From Branchiostoma floridae (lineage: Eukaryota > Chordata > Leptocardii > Amphioxiformes > Branchiostomatidae): a DNA stretch of 64,000 bases. The DNA lies in contig NC_049979.1 in assembly GCF_000003815.2 (NCBI RefSeq), positions 27,011,484 to 27,075,483 of the forward strand, written 5' to 3'. Both the position numbers and the translations under genes were made by a program. This document shows positions 55,270 to 64,000 of the stretch, piece after piece (the first letter of the stretch is position 1; every line of letters starts with the position of its first letter). Below the pieces are notes generated by a model, which searched no databases, was not told where the DNA came from, and saw nothing but the letters and a program-made list of their open reading frames with translations.

Positions 55270-58200
55270 ATGGGCACGATAGCGGACGGGGAGGGCACGG
55301 AGTTGAACGGGTACGGCGGGGAGAAAGAGCCGGGAGGAGGGCATGGTGGCCCGCTGACGCAGGAACAGGTCCACGGTATCAAGGAGACTTGGGCCATTCT
55401 GGCACAGGACCCGGTTGAGAGGGGGGTGGACCTCTTCATGAAGTAAGCTTAGCATACTAGTAACGCTGGTTCACCTTTATCCGAGGGTAACCTATATTCG
55501 TTGTTTGTAAAAAAACGTATTTAGGGATATGAAGTCGACAGACGGTTGTTTCAAATCGGAACGTTTTTTGAAAATATTGCAAATTTGAAACCACTGTCCG
55601 CAGACTTAATACTCCTTAGTGAGATCGTCTGGCGCAGCGGCGGGATTTGTGCCTCGTGACCGAGAGGTGGCGAGTTCGAATCCCGCTGCGTGTCACCGAT
55701 CTTGTGTCCTTGGGAAAGGCACTTTACACGGATTTCCTCACTATACTCAGGTGAAAAATGAGTACCTAGCTTCGGCTAGGGCCGTCCCTCGGATAGGACG
55801 TTAAATGGAGGTCCCGTGTATGGGGAGAGTCACACCCCATGCACGTTAAAGAACCCCCACACGTGCGATGGTGCGGTGTGAGATGGAACAAACCCTTCTG
55901 TCTGGAGTTGGTGATTCACTTCAAATCACCCGGTTGGAGGCCTGGCGAACCTCCATACCGTATCAGCCAGCGAAAGGGTATATCACCCCGTAAGGGGCGG
56001 TGTAACCCCGCCGCGTGTAGACATGTGCGAACATGTGCACATGTGTGTATGGCGGCTTTGAAAAGGTGTTATTAACACCTGTTTCGCCATACCCTCCAAA
56101 TGGAGAATCCTAATAAATAAATAAATAAATAAATAAATAAATGTGCTGTTTTTAAAAACAACGGATAAAGGTCACCCCACGAATAAAGGTGAACTAGCGC
56201 TACCTACTGAATCAAGTCTGACCCTTTAAATGTGCAATATGCAAGATTTTGGTCCAAAAATTAAAGATATTCTTGAGAACAAAACCTAGCATATACATAT
56301 ATGTATATGAATGACCTACATGTGTGTACAAAGACATAACACCGCATTTGCCTTATAATTTCGCTTCCTAGTGTTTATGAACAACAAGCCGTACAAGGTT
56401 TGATGTCTGAAAAACATCGTTTCAAACAGAACTGCAAGAAATCTTGTAACACAATTGTATTTTGATGACCTGAAAAATGTCAAATAGTCTGTTATCTGTT
56501 TTCTACATGAATGTTGATGAAAATGCTTAACATATACGGAAAACTAAATCATATTAGGAGGACTGGGAATTAATGTGCACAAAAAAAGGTTCACAATCGA
56601 TAACGCTAGTTCACTTTTATCCACGGGGTAACCTATATCCGTTGTTTAAAAAAAAACCCAGGGCATTTAAGGATATGAAGTCAACGGACGGTGGTTTCTA
56701 TTTGGAACATTTTTAAAATGTTGCAGTTTGGGACCATCGTCGGTCAATTTGGCATCTCTAAATACCCTACGAGCATAGGTTACCCCGCGGTTAAAGGTGA
56801 ACTAGCGACATCATTTCAAAGTTTTATATATAGTCTGTTCGTAGAGAGCTTTATCACCCATTTTTTGGTGTAAGGCCTGATCTTAATCCACAGAAGTCTG
56901 TTTTAAAATATAGAGAAAGACCGCAATATTGATCTTCTGTACCAGCCGGTACTCCTTACCTTAAGGCGGTATCTCACTGCACTTGTGGCACCGGTGCGGC
57001 ACTGCGGGGTTCGAAATATTACTCAACGAATTTCAGAGATAAAGAACGAACTTTCTTACGTTTTGTGTATTTTATTGTCTTCTAAGTCTACTTTTTAGTA
57101 TTACGCATATGCGAATTAGAAACATCGGCGAAAAGAACACAACAGTGCCGCAGTGAACGAACCTTAGTCTCTACCAGACTCCGGATCGCTGGAAAATCGT
57201 AGAAATGGAACAAATAGAGAGGAATATAACCGGCCAGGGAACAGCTCCGACGATCGCGTGCTGTTTATACCTGGCCGGTTATATTCCTCTGGCCGGCTTA
57301 CTCCTCTGATTTGTTCCATTTCTACGATTTTTCCAGCGATCCGGAGTCTGGTAGAGACTAAACGAACCTCGCAGTGCCGCACCGGTGCCCCAAGTGCTGT
57401 GAGATACCACCTTTACAGACTACATCACACCCTGACCGAAACACACCGTAGGGTCACTACACATGTACACAGGCTCTCTTGACCTCAGTTCCCTGCATTA
57501 TAGGGCCGCGTTTTGATTGATTTATTGAACTGTCTTTCATTCTTAATTGCGTGCGGTGTTTTGTAATCTGGACGACAGGTTGGCGTGAATAATCTTAAGC
57601 TACAGAGCCCGCCGTACGTGCAATTTGTCCGTACGGCTATCGGGATGCCACGTCCGCCATGTATTCCTGAAAACGTTCAGGCTGTACAGGGCAGGCACGT
57701 CGTCCGTACTGGAACGTACGGGGGGCAAATCCGCAGCCCGATGGCACACAAAGTTTTGCATGTACGTAAAGTTCTACGGCGTGTCTGCGTGCTCCAAAAT
57801 CCATCGGATTCCCTACGAGTTCGTACGGAGGCGGTACTTATCACCTACGGATCCCAAAAGAATAAGGAGACTATTTCTACCTAATCGTTTTTTTATTACC
57901 ATGTTTTGATGCGGCCATCTATCTGTCACCTTCCTCAGGGCAATTCTGACTGGTTCACGTGGTACTGCAGCATAGGTGTCGCTGCGTACGGATGCGGTCG
58001 CAAACGCAAATGAATTTAATATATAACGTTAGGGTGGACTCTCACTGCACTTGCGGCACCGGTGCGTCACTGCGGGGTTCGTAGATGACTCAACGAATTT
58101 CAGAAATAAAGAATTAATTTTCCTCCGTTTTGTGTGTTTTGTTGTCTTCTAAGTCATAATTTTACGTAATACGCAATACCTTAAGTTTAAAAAATCGCGA

Positions 58201-58584
58201 ATATATAAAAACAGTGCCGCAGTGAACGAACCCCGCAGTGCCGCACCGGAGCCCCAGGTGCCATGAGAGTCCATCTTTACATATAAGAGTTGTCAGATAA
58301 GATCAGTTAACAGTGATAACGAATTCTTACTGAATTATTACTATTAATGTCGTGCCCACAGAATATTTGAGGAAGACCCTGATCTGAAGAAACTCTTCTA
58401 CTTCGCGGACGATGGGAGGGAGTTGAGCCGGGAAGACCAGCGGATGCGGTCGCACGGGGAGCGGGTGATGGAAGCCGTGGGCGGGGCTGTGGACAGTCTG
58501 GGGGACCTCACTGCCGTGGTGCCGGTACTGACCGAGCTCGGCGCGCTCCACCACAAGTACGGCGTGCAGCCAAGCTACTTCGAC
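55270..58584 (+). CDS. Globin (neuroglobin-like), first two exons
   Basis: Haem-binding globin. Exon 1 is 55270-55442, exon 2 is 58362-58584; together 132 codons with matching phase. The start is ATG at 55270. The introns fall at globin positions B12.2 (phase 2) and G7.0 (phase 0), conserved across animal globins. Key residues: Trp in GIKETWAIL, CD1 Phe70 in DPDLKKLFYF, distal His89 (E7) in RMRSHGERVM, proximal His121 (F8) in LGALHHKYGV. The spacing resembles neuroglobin more than myoglobin. Residues 1-40 form a Gly/Glu-rich extension before helix A. The last exon (rest of helix G and H) is not visible before 60953; it may be in the gap at 60004-60103. Intron 1 holds a SINE nested in a MITE. 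Confidence 0.87.
55461..56202. mobile_element. Palindromic MITE split by a SINE
   Basis: The left half (AACGCTGGTTCACCTTTATC to CCACTGTCCGCAGACTTAAT) is at 55461-55617, and the right half (TTTTTAAAAACAACGGATAA to AAAGGTGAACTAGCG) at about 56150-56202. Between them is a complete SINE. It lies in globin intron 1. Confidence 0.85.
55620..56150 (+). mobile_element. tRNA-derived SINE, full length, (AAAT)n tail
   Basis: Head with A box TGGCGCAGCGG and B box AGTTCGAATCC, body (GGGAAAGGCACTTTACACGG, CTAGCTTCGGCTAGGGCCGT), 3' part TATATCACCCCGTAAGGGGC, and a tail of AAAT units. Same family as 50-546, which has a GAT tail instead. Confidence 0.85.
56601..56808. mobile_element. Palindromic TTCACTTTTATCCACGG MITE
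   Basis: Left AACGCTAGTTCACTTTTATC, right CGCGGTTAAAGGTGAACTAG. Globin intron 1. Confidence 0.8.
56963..57414. mobile_element. GGTATCTCACTGCAC MITE carrying an inserted element
   Basis: Ends AAGGCGGTATCTCACTGCAC and CTGTGAGATACCACCTTTAC are inverted. The subterminal CACCGGTGCGGCACTGCGGG repeats, inverted, at the right. A second copy without insertion is at 58031-58277. Globin intron 1. Confidence 0.75.
57165..57360. mobile_element. 196-bp palindromic element with 9-bp target duplication
   Basis: TAGTCTCTACCAGACTCCGG at the left and CCGGAGTCTGGTAGAGACTA at the right are perfect inverted ends; the arms continue for roughly 75 bases (AATCGTAGAAATGGAACAAA mirrored). AACGAACCT flanks it at 57156-57164 and 57361-57369. 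It sits inside the 56963-57414 MITE. Confidence 0.85.
58031..58277. mobile_element. GGACTCTCACTGCAC MITE, uninterrupted copy
   Basis: Starts GGTGGACTCTCACTGCACTT and ends CATGAGAGTCCATCTTTAC, with CACCGGTGCGTCACTGCGGG near the left. It ends about 85 bases before globin exon 2. Confidence 0.75.
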
Positions 58585-60003
58585 GTAAGTGTGTCATGAT
58601 ATGTTATATATTGTGCAAGAATTACAGTTGGGTGGGAAAAACCTCTGGGTCTATTCTCAAGCTGCTGATAGTTGCAACCTTACATGAAATAGTGCAATAT
58701 TCAAAAAGTGCAATATATTAGTTTTGCAATTTTCTTGTGCAATATGTTTACAGAATTTTAAAACAGTTTGTATTTCAGCAGTCTGATGCACACAATTGTT
58801 CTTTTCAATGTCTTACCTTGCACCCTCTGAACGTCGTAAGTCCAAAAGGGTTGACCTAGGTATTTTAATCTGTCTCTCATCTTGTATTTGTATGTCAAAG
58901 ACTCAATAAAGATGATTCTAATCTCTGTCAAATTACGGGAAAATCGTGATCAGAGTCGGTAGATAGGGATTCTCTCTTTTCTTTCTAGTTCCTGTCATAG
59001 TTCGCGGTATTCTTGACAGGAATATAATATCTGGATTGGCAGCAACTTGCTCTTGAATGTGCCCAGTCTGTCAACAATTTGGTCGGAGAGGTTGTCCAGG
59101 TGTAGTAGGAAAATTTTGCAGTGTCACATATTGGTGGCAAAGTTCTGTACTTTGTGAGTGGTTGCTATGGATGGTTATTATAGTTAAATCAGTTCTCCTG
59201 CTAACATCACAAAACCCACACATAATAGAAAAGGTGGGATCTTTCGTCTTCCACTGTCTTCGAAAAAGGAGTCGAACCCAATAACCCAGGATCTAGAGTT
59301 AGATTTTACTACCTTTAAACTAGAGTAGACACTTGTGATTTTGTATCTTACATTGTTTGAATCTTTTTATGTTAACTGCAATTAGCCCACGGGCAAGAAT
59401 TTGCAATAAACTCTAAACTCTATTATAGTGTAAAGATGAAATGCAGCAGGACACTGGTATTTTCGACTGTTCAGCTCCAGTCTTCGCCAAGAAGGACTAA
59501 GCAATTTTTTACAGTCCGACTTTATTTCAGAATCTTAGAACAAAGCACTATTTAAGTGACCTATATTAGTTGCTTTTAGAAACAGGGTCGACAGACGGTG
59601 ATTTCTTATTGCAATATGTTCAATGGATTTCAATTTGAAACCACCGTCTGTCGACTAACGTTAAACACCCTGTCTATTTTAAAACAACGAATATAGGTTA
59701 CCTCGCGGATAAAGGTGAAGTAGCGCTAATCGTGAATCTATTCCTTCTATTTTGTTACTGTCTAATGTGATGGTGGCAGTAGTGTAGACTTTACTACCTT
59801 CCCGTTGACTCAATGTTTANCAGACACGTAGTTAGCATCTCTCGGCACTTCTTTAATCTAATTTGTTAAGTTCAAGTTAAAGCTTTGTTTTATTATATCA
59901 CTGATATATTCTAGTAGTATAGCATCAGCTAAACGTGTGTTTGATATTTTAGAGTGTTTGTTGAATACCACGAGTTTCCTTAGCTCCCTTATTTTTCTTT
60001 CTG

Positions 60004-60103
60004 NNNNNNNNNNNNNNNNNNNNNNNNNNNNNNNNNNNNNNNNNNNNNNNNNNNNNNNNNNNNNNNNNNNNNNNNNNNNNNNNNNNNNNNNNNNNNNNNN
60101 NNN
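60004..60103. other. Assembly gap (100 N)
   Basis: Exactly 100 N, a common placeholder for a gap of unknown size; real distance may differ. Confidence 0.98.
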
Positions 60104-60199
60104 CTTAGGATGGTTTTTGATAAAATACCAGGTGTTTACAAATTTTAAGTGATAATTAACTTGTTATTCTTGATCTGGTCATACGGTCCGCCATCTTGG

Positions 60200-60551
60200 A
60201 TTTTCGGCTGGTGACGTCATCAAATTAGCATAATTTATGCATATATAATAATGAAATATATGCTAAATAATATATGATTTTATTTATGTAACAAAATAGC
60301 AGTAATATAGCAAATAAATGTGTAAAATACATTGTTAGAACCAAAAATAGTGATTTTTGGCAAAACTGCCTGTCAACAAACGGTTTACATGGCAACACGA
60401 CAAAAAAATGGAAAATTTGTCAAACTTCGTAAAACTGTTGCCAACAGTATTTTAGGAAAACTCAGCAAATTTGGTGGCTCTAGCGTAAGCCGTTCTGGCG
60501 TTATAGGACATCAAAGTTGGCGCAGACCTCTCCCGGTCTGAATAGGGTTAA
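60200..60551 (-). mobile_element. TTAA-flanked repeat, second copy
   Basis: Ends CCCGGTCTGAATAGGG then TTAA (60548-60551). Its last 150 bases are the reverse complement of the element starting at 1518. Confidence 0.5.
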
Positions 60552-60953
60552 AGGAAAGATGGACGTATTCTACCACCGTTAAACGAGCCTGAAAAGCTGG
60601 ACAAAGAAATTTAAGTTCTTATACGTAGTCATTATCTTGTTATGGAAAGCATGTAGACTGTGTGCTTTCCCATTAACTAGGATGACTCAAATTTTGCACA
60701 CTTCTTGACCTTTAAACAGCACAGTTTCAACATTTTCAGAGTCCAAAGTTTCAACGATATAGTCATCTTGAAATTAAATCGTTCACGCAATAAATGATGA
60801 ACAAAAACTTCAATCTCAAGAGGATATTTGTGTATACAATTATACCTAATTTCTGTTCATCCTATTAGAATGATAAACCTGTTATGAAAACACTTGCATT
60901 ACATTTTTAACTCACCCTCGTATTCCTTTGTCACAATGTTGTTTAACAATTAG

Positions 60954-62910
60954 GTGGTGAAAGTCGAAACGACCGAGTCAAGCTGCAGAGTGTGAAGAGA
61001 AATTGGAAAAGAACATCGGGTCACGTCACACTAATCGGGAAGGTGAACATTCTACAACTACGAGGAAAGCAACTGCGAAAAGAGCAACAGGGGGAGAAAA
61101 TAAAGAAACGCGTTTGTCCGTACTGTGAGTATAGAACAGAGAATGCAGCAAATTTGAAAGAAGATCACATCAGGACTCACACCGGTAAGAGACCATTGTG
61201 ACCATTGTGACTGTGACTGAAGATACTCATCACTGCTACATACACCGGTGAGAGACCATTGATGATGCGTGATGACAAATTTGAAACGGCACATCATCGG
61301 CAAAAACTCTAGAGAGCAGTCGTACCAGTTTTAAAGAACGCTTGCAGATAGATGTGCAAAAGTTAGGTGTGACAGGTCGTTCGGCGTAATATAACCAGCT
61401 GCTGCCGCGCCGCGTGCCTGCGGAGCTGGTGTGTTACGCCGGCGGTTATACCGGCTATATAGATACAGATATAGATACAAGTGTGGATTTTGAGGTTACT
61501 TTACTTCACAAATGTTTGATTTAAGGGAGCACATTGAGAAACGCTGGTGAGAAACCGTACGATTGTAACCCGTGTGGTTATAATACGGTAAGAATGTCCA
61601 ATTTGAAACGGCACGTGGCCAAACAAACTACCGACAAACCATACAAATGTGACATTTGCGAGTACGCTGCAACACAACGGTCAAATTTAAAAAGGCACAT
61701 TATGGACAAACACACTGCCCAGAAGTCCTACAAATGTGAAGTTTGTGCGTATGTTACTTCGCGAATGTTTGCTTTAAAAAGGCATAGCGCTATACACACC
61801 GGTGAGAAACCTTACAAATGTGATATTTGTGGGTTCAGTTCAGCGCACATGGCAAATTTGAAACAGCACATCATTGCCAAACACACTCACGATAAGCCTT
61901 ACAAATGTGAGGTCTGTGGGTACGGTGCAACAAAACGGTCAACATTGAAAATGCACATTTTGGACAAACACAGAGAGAAGTCGTACAAATGTGAACATTG
62001 TGACTATGCTACTTCTCGAATGCTTGATTTAAAAAGGCATATTGCCAAACACACTGGTGAGAAAACTTACAAATGTGATATTTGTGGGTACAGTGCAGTA
62101 CGAATGTCAAATTTGAAACAACACATCATCGCCAAACACACCGGTGAGAGACCTTACAAATGTGATATTTGTGGATATTGTACAGCGCGAAGGTCACATT
62201 TGAAACGTCACATGGCTAAACACACCGGTGAAAGGCCTTACAAATGTGACAGTTGTGGTGACTTGGCAGCTCGAATGTCAGATTTGAAACAGCACATCAT
62301 TACCAAACACACCGGTGAGAGACCTTACAAATGTGACAGTTGTGGGTACGGTGCAGCTCGAATGTCAACTTTGAAACAGCACATGGCTAAACACAGCGGT
62401 GAGAGACCTTACAAATGTGACAGTTGTGGGTACGGTACAGCTCGAATGTCAAATTTGAAACAACACATCATCGCCAAACACAGCGGTGAGAGACCTTACA
62501 AATGTGACATTTGTGGATACTATACAGCACGAACGTCAAATTTGAAACGTCACATGGCTAAACACACTGGTGAGAGACCTTACAAATGTGACAGTTGTGG
62601 GTACGGTGCAGCTCGAATGTCAACTTTGAAACGTCACATGGCTAAACACACCGGTGAGAGACCTTACAAATGTGACAGTTGTGGGTACGGTGCAGCTCGA
62701 ATGTCAACTTTGAAACAGCACATGGCTAAACACACTGGTGAGAGACCTTACAAATGTGACAGTTGTGGGTACGGTGCAGCTCGAATGTCAACTTTGAAAC
62801 AGCACATGGCTAAACACACCGGTGAGAGACCTTACAAATGTGACAGTTGTGGGTACAGTGCAGCTCGAATGTCAAGTTTGAAACAGCACATGGCTAAACA
62901 CACTAGTTAG
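60954..62910 (+). CDS. C2H2 zinc-finger protein, 5' end missing
   Basis: Probable nuclear DNA-binding protein. Exons 60954-61184 (phase 1 at both ends) and 61526-62910 join in frame; neither has a credible ATG start, so at least one upstream exon is missing. Exon 1 carries a basic stretch and a slightly irregular finger (VCPYCEYRTE..DHIRTH, one residue too long before the first His). Exon 2 has 16 tandem fingers of 28-29 residues with TGE(R/K)PYKC linkers. Finger 1 has lost its last His (HVAKQT); the other 15 are intact. Fingers 8-16 are nearly identical, and 10 and 13-15 share helix residues R-MSTLK-Q/R. No KRAB, BTB or other domain is visible. The target DNA is unknown. The intron could instead be decayed coding sequence; see the relic entries. 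Confidence 0.85.
61195..61525 (+). pseudogene. Decayed zinc-finger units upstream of the array
   Basis: Finger-like DNA no longer in one frame: ACACCGGTGAGAGACCATTG (linker), GACAAATTTGAAACGGCACA (helix), then ACAAGTGTGGATTTTGAGG and TTTGATTTAAGGGAGCACAT leading into GCTGGTGAGAAACCGTAC. An interspersed repeat (61333-61482, reverse) cuts between them. In the gene model this is treated as intron. Confidence 0.7.
61333..61482 (-). repeat. GCCGGTATAACCGC-family element, reverse copy
   Basis: GCGTAATATAACCAGCTGCT, GGAGCTGGTGTGTTACGCC and GGTTATACCGGCTATATAGA are the reverse complement of 23048-23168; the end AGATAGATGTGCAAAAG matches 14720-14740 reversed. Confidence 0.8.
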
Positions 62911-63145
62911 GAAACTTAGAAATTTTACATTGTGGGTTGGGTGTAGCACAAAAGTCTAATTGAAACGAAACGGCATATAGGCAAATACAATCTAAAAGAT
63001 CATTAAGAGAAGTACTACAATTGTGAAGTTTTCGGTTAAGTTCTTCCCGAATATCTGATTTAAAGAAACACATCACTAGACACTCCAGTGAGCTACAGGA
63101 AGTTGTCAAGCGTGTGGCTATGCGACTTAGCAAATGTTTGATTTA
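62911..63145 (+). pseudogene. Decayed zinc-finger units downstream of the array
   Basis: After the stop, finger-like pieces continue with frameshifts: CATTGTGGGTTGGGTGTAGC..TTGAAACGAAACGGCATATA, then TACTACAATTGTGAAGTTTT..TTAAAGAAACACATCACTAG, then GGAAGTTGTCAAGCGTGTGG. About two and a half units can be recognised. Confidence 0.7.
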
Positions 63146-63879
63146 TATATATATATGATGTCCACTTTTTATGAAAGACTCTACATGTGGATATGATACC
63201 TTACGTTGTAATAGGCTATTCACATTTTTTCTAAATGTCTCTCAATGCAACGATAGGCAAATACAGAAAAGGTAGCTTTTCATTAGAAAAGACACTGATT
63301 ATATCAAAATGCATGTATTAGATATTCATGTATATATTGTTTAGATTTTAGAATTTTGAAATTTGTAGTAGACCATGCGAAAGCTTCTGTACCTTTTGTT
63401 TTAGGAAGAAACTTTTTAAAATACATCTTCATTTGTTTGTGGAATTTGTGTGGTCGAAAAATTGTGGAAAAGTTATGAATGAATGTAAGGAATATTACTT
63501 ATAATGATAATTCAAGAAGATCCGAAATCAATGAAAATATGCTGATATATGAAAGGTTCTGACATATTAAACCATTGATTTTATCATATCATATCAAGAC
63601 ATGGGTAAACATTTCATTTCAAGGAGGTATGTTAACTTCAATGCAGATTTGAAAAACAAAACCACAGATTACTCTTAACCGATAGAGGGCACTGTGAACC
63701 CTGTGCGTGTCACGGAGATTGATAAGTGCTTGAGGGTCCAAAAAGCCACCGTCGTCTTTGTATTTTTTCAAGGGCTACCCACATACCAAATGTCATTTCA
63801 AAGCCAGCCATTCAGACAAACAGACAAACACACACACAACCACCCCAATAACCACCACCCCACCCCCCACAAACGTACA

Positions 63880-63930
<51 letters not shown>

Positions 63931-64000
63931 TCACTCAGACACACATACACACATTTGAGATTCGAAAAAATGTGGCACTGGTCCCTCTCACCGACCCTGA
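63146..64000. other. 3' flank of the zinc-finger gene
   Basis: AT-rich sequence, probably 3' UTR and intergenic. It ends with a (CA)n-rich tract at about 63870-63945. No other feature seen. Confidence 0.5.
63870..63945 (+). repeat. (CA)n microsatellite
   Basis: Interrupted CA run with a few ACAAAC and ACTC variants. Confidence 0.95.

Larger units (their letters stand above)
58585..60953. other. Globin to zinc-finger interval with assembly gap
   Basis: Holds LINE-like 3' tails at about 58805-58925 and 59330-59440, a decayed palindromic MITE at 59558-59728 (right end CGCGGATAAAGGTGAAGTAG), a single N at 59820, a 100-N gap at 60004-60103, and a TTAA-flanked element ending at 60547. The missing globin exon 3 and the 5' exon(s) of the zinc-finger gene should lie here or in the gap, but I could not identify them. 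Confidence 0.6.

Noticed and set aside
55640-55700. tRNA gene suggested by good A and B boxes
   Set aside because: It is the head of a SINE: the tRNA-like part does not fold into a full cloverleaf and continues directly into the SINE body and tail.
57585-57909. Two overlapping frames of 94-99 codons
   Set aside because: They lie in a globin intron, show no recognisable domain, and overlap in different frames.
59057-59284. 75-codon frame considered as globin exon 3
   Set aside because: No helix G-H pattern, no phase-0 acceptor at the start, and Cys/Trp-rich composition unlike a globin.

Overview
The window is animal (deuterostome) nuclear DNA. It has small phase-matched exons with GT/AG introns, an opsin, a globin with the classical B12.2 and G7.0 introns, a C2H2 zinc-finger array of 16 near-identical fingers, and a very high density of short transposons. 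The mix of genes and repeats fits a cephalochordate (Branchiostoma, amphioxus). That species call is my inference from family resemblance; no search was run.

Layout: (1) 654-6796, minus: a secreted carboxylesterase/cholinesterase-family gene with seven coding exons; its 3' end runs off the left edge. (2) 11032-20176, plus: a complete five-exon opsin of 375 aa that keeps the retinal lysine but lacks both usual counterions, the acidic residue of (D/E)RY and the proline of NPxxY. (3) 25130-39563, minus: a complete 15-exon gene of 407 aa, the ortholog of the lysosomal/mitochondrial transporter-like protein SLC35F6. (4) 39.6-55.2 kb: about 15.7 kb with no gene I can support, dominated by transposons, tandem arrays and simple repeats. 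(5) 55270-58584, plus: the first two exons of a neuroglobin-like globin; its third exon is not visible, and an assembly gap lies at 60004-60103. (6) 60954-62910, plus: a C2H2 zinc-finger gene, 5' incomplete, whose intact finger array is bracketed on both sides by decayed finger sequence.

The genes look functionally unrelated and are transcribed independently. The rest is mobile DNA: a tRNA-derived SINE family (one copy with an 11-bp target duplication), a palindromic MITE family present at ten loci whose end has also grown into a 1-kb satellite array, a second MITE family with GTAAATGCA-type ends, a hAT-like family, a TTAA-flanked family, a deleted mariner whose transposase ends are fused in frame, LINE 3' tails, and at least two clear nested insertions.

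I found no gene cluster that amounts to a new multi-gene system. The most interesting signals are the counterion-less opsin, the zinc-finger array with dead fingers at both edges, the conversion of a MITE end into a satellite, and the in-frame deleted mariner. All exon boundaries were read by eye from splice signals and phase; transcript data were not available.
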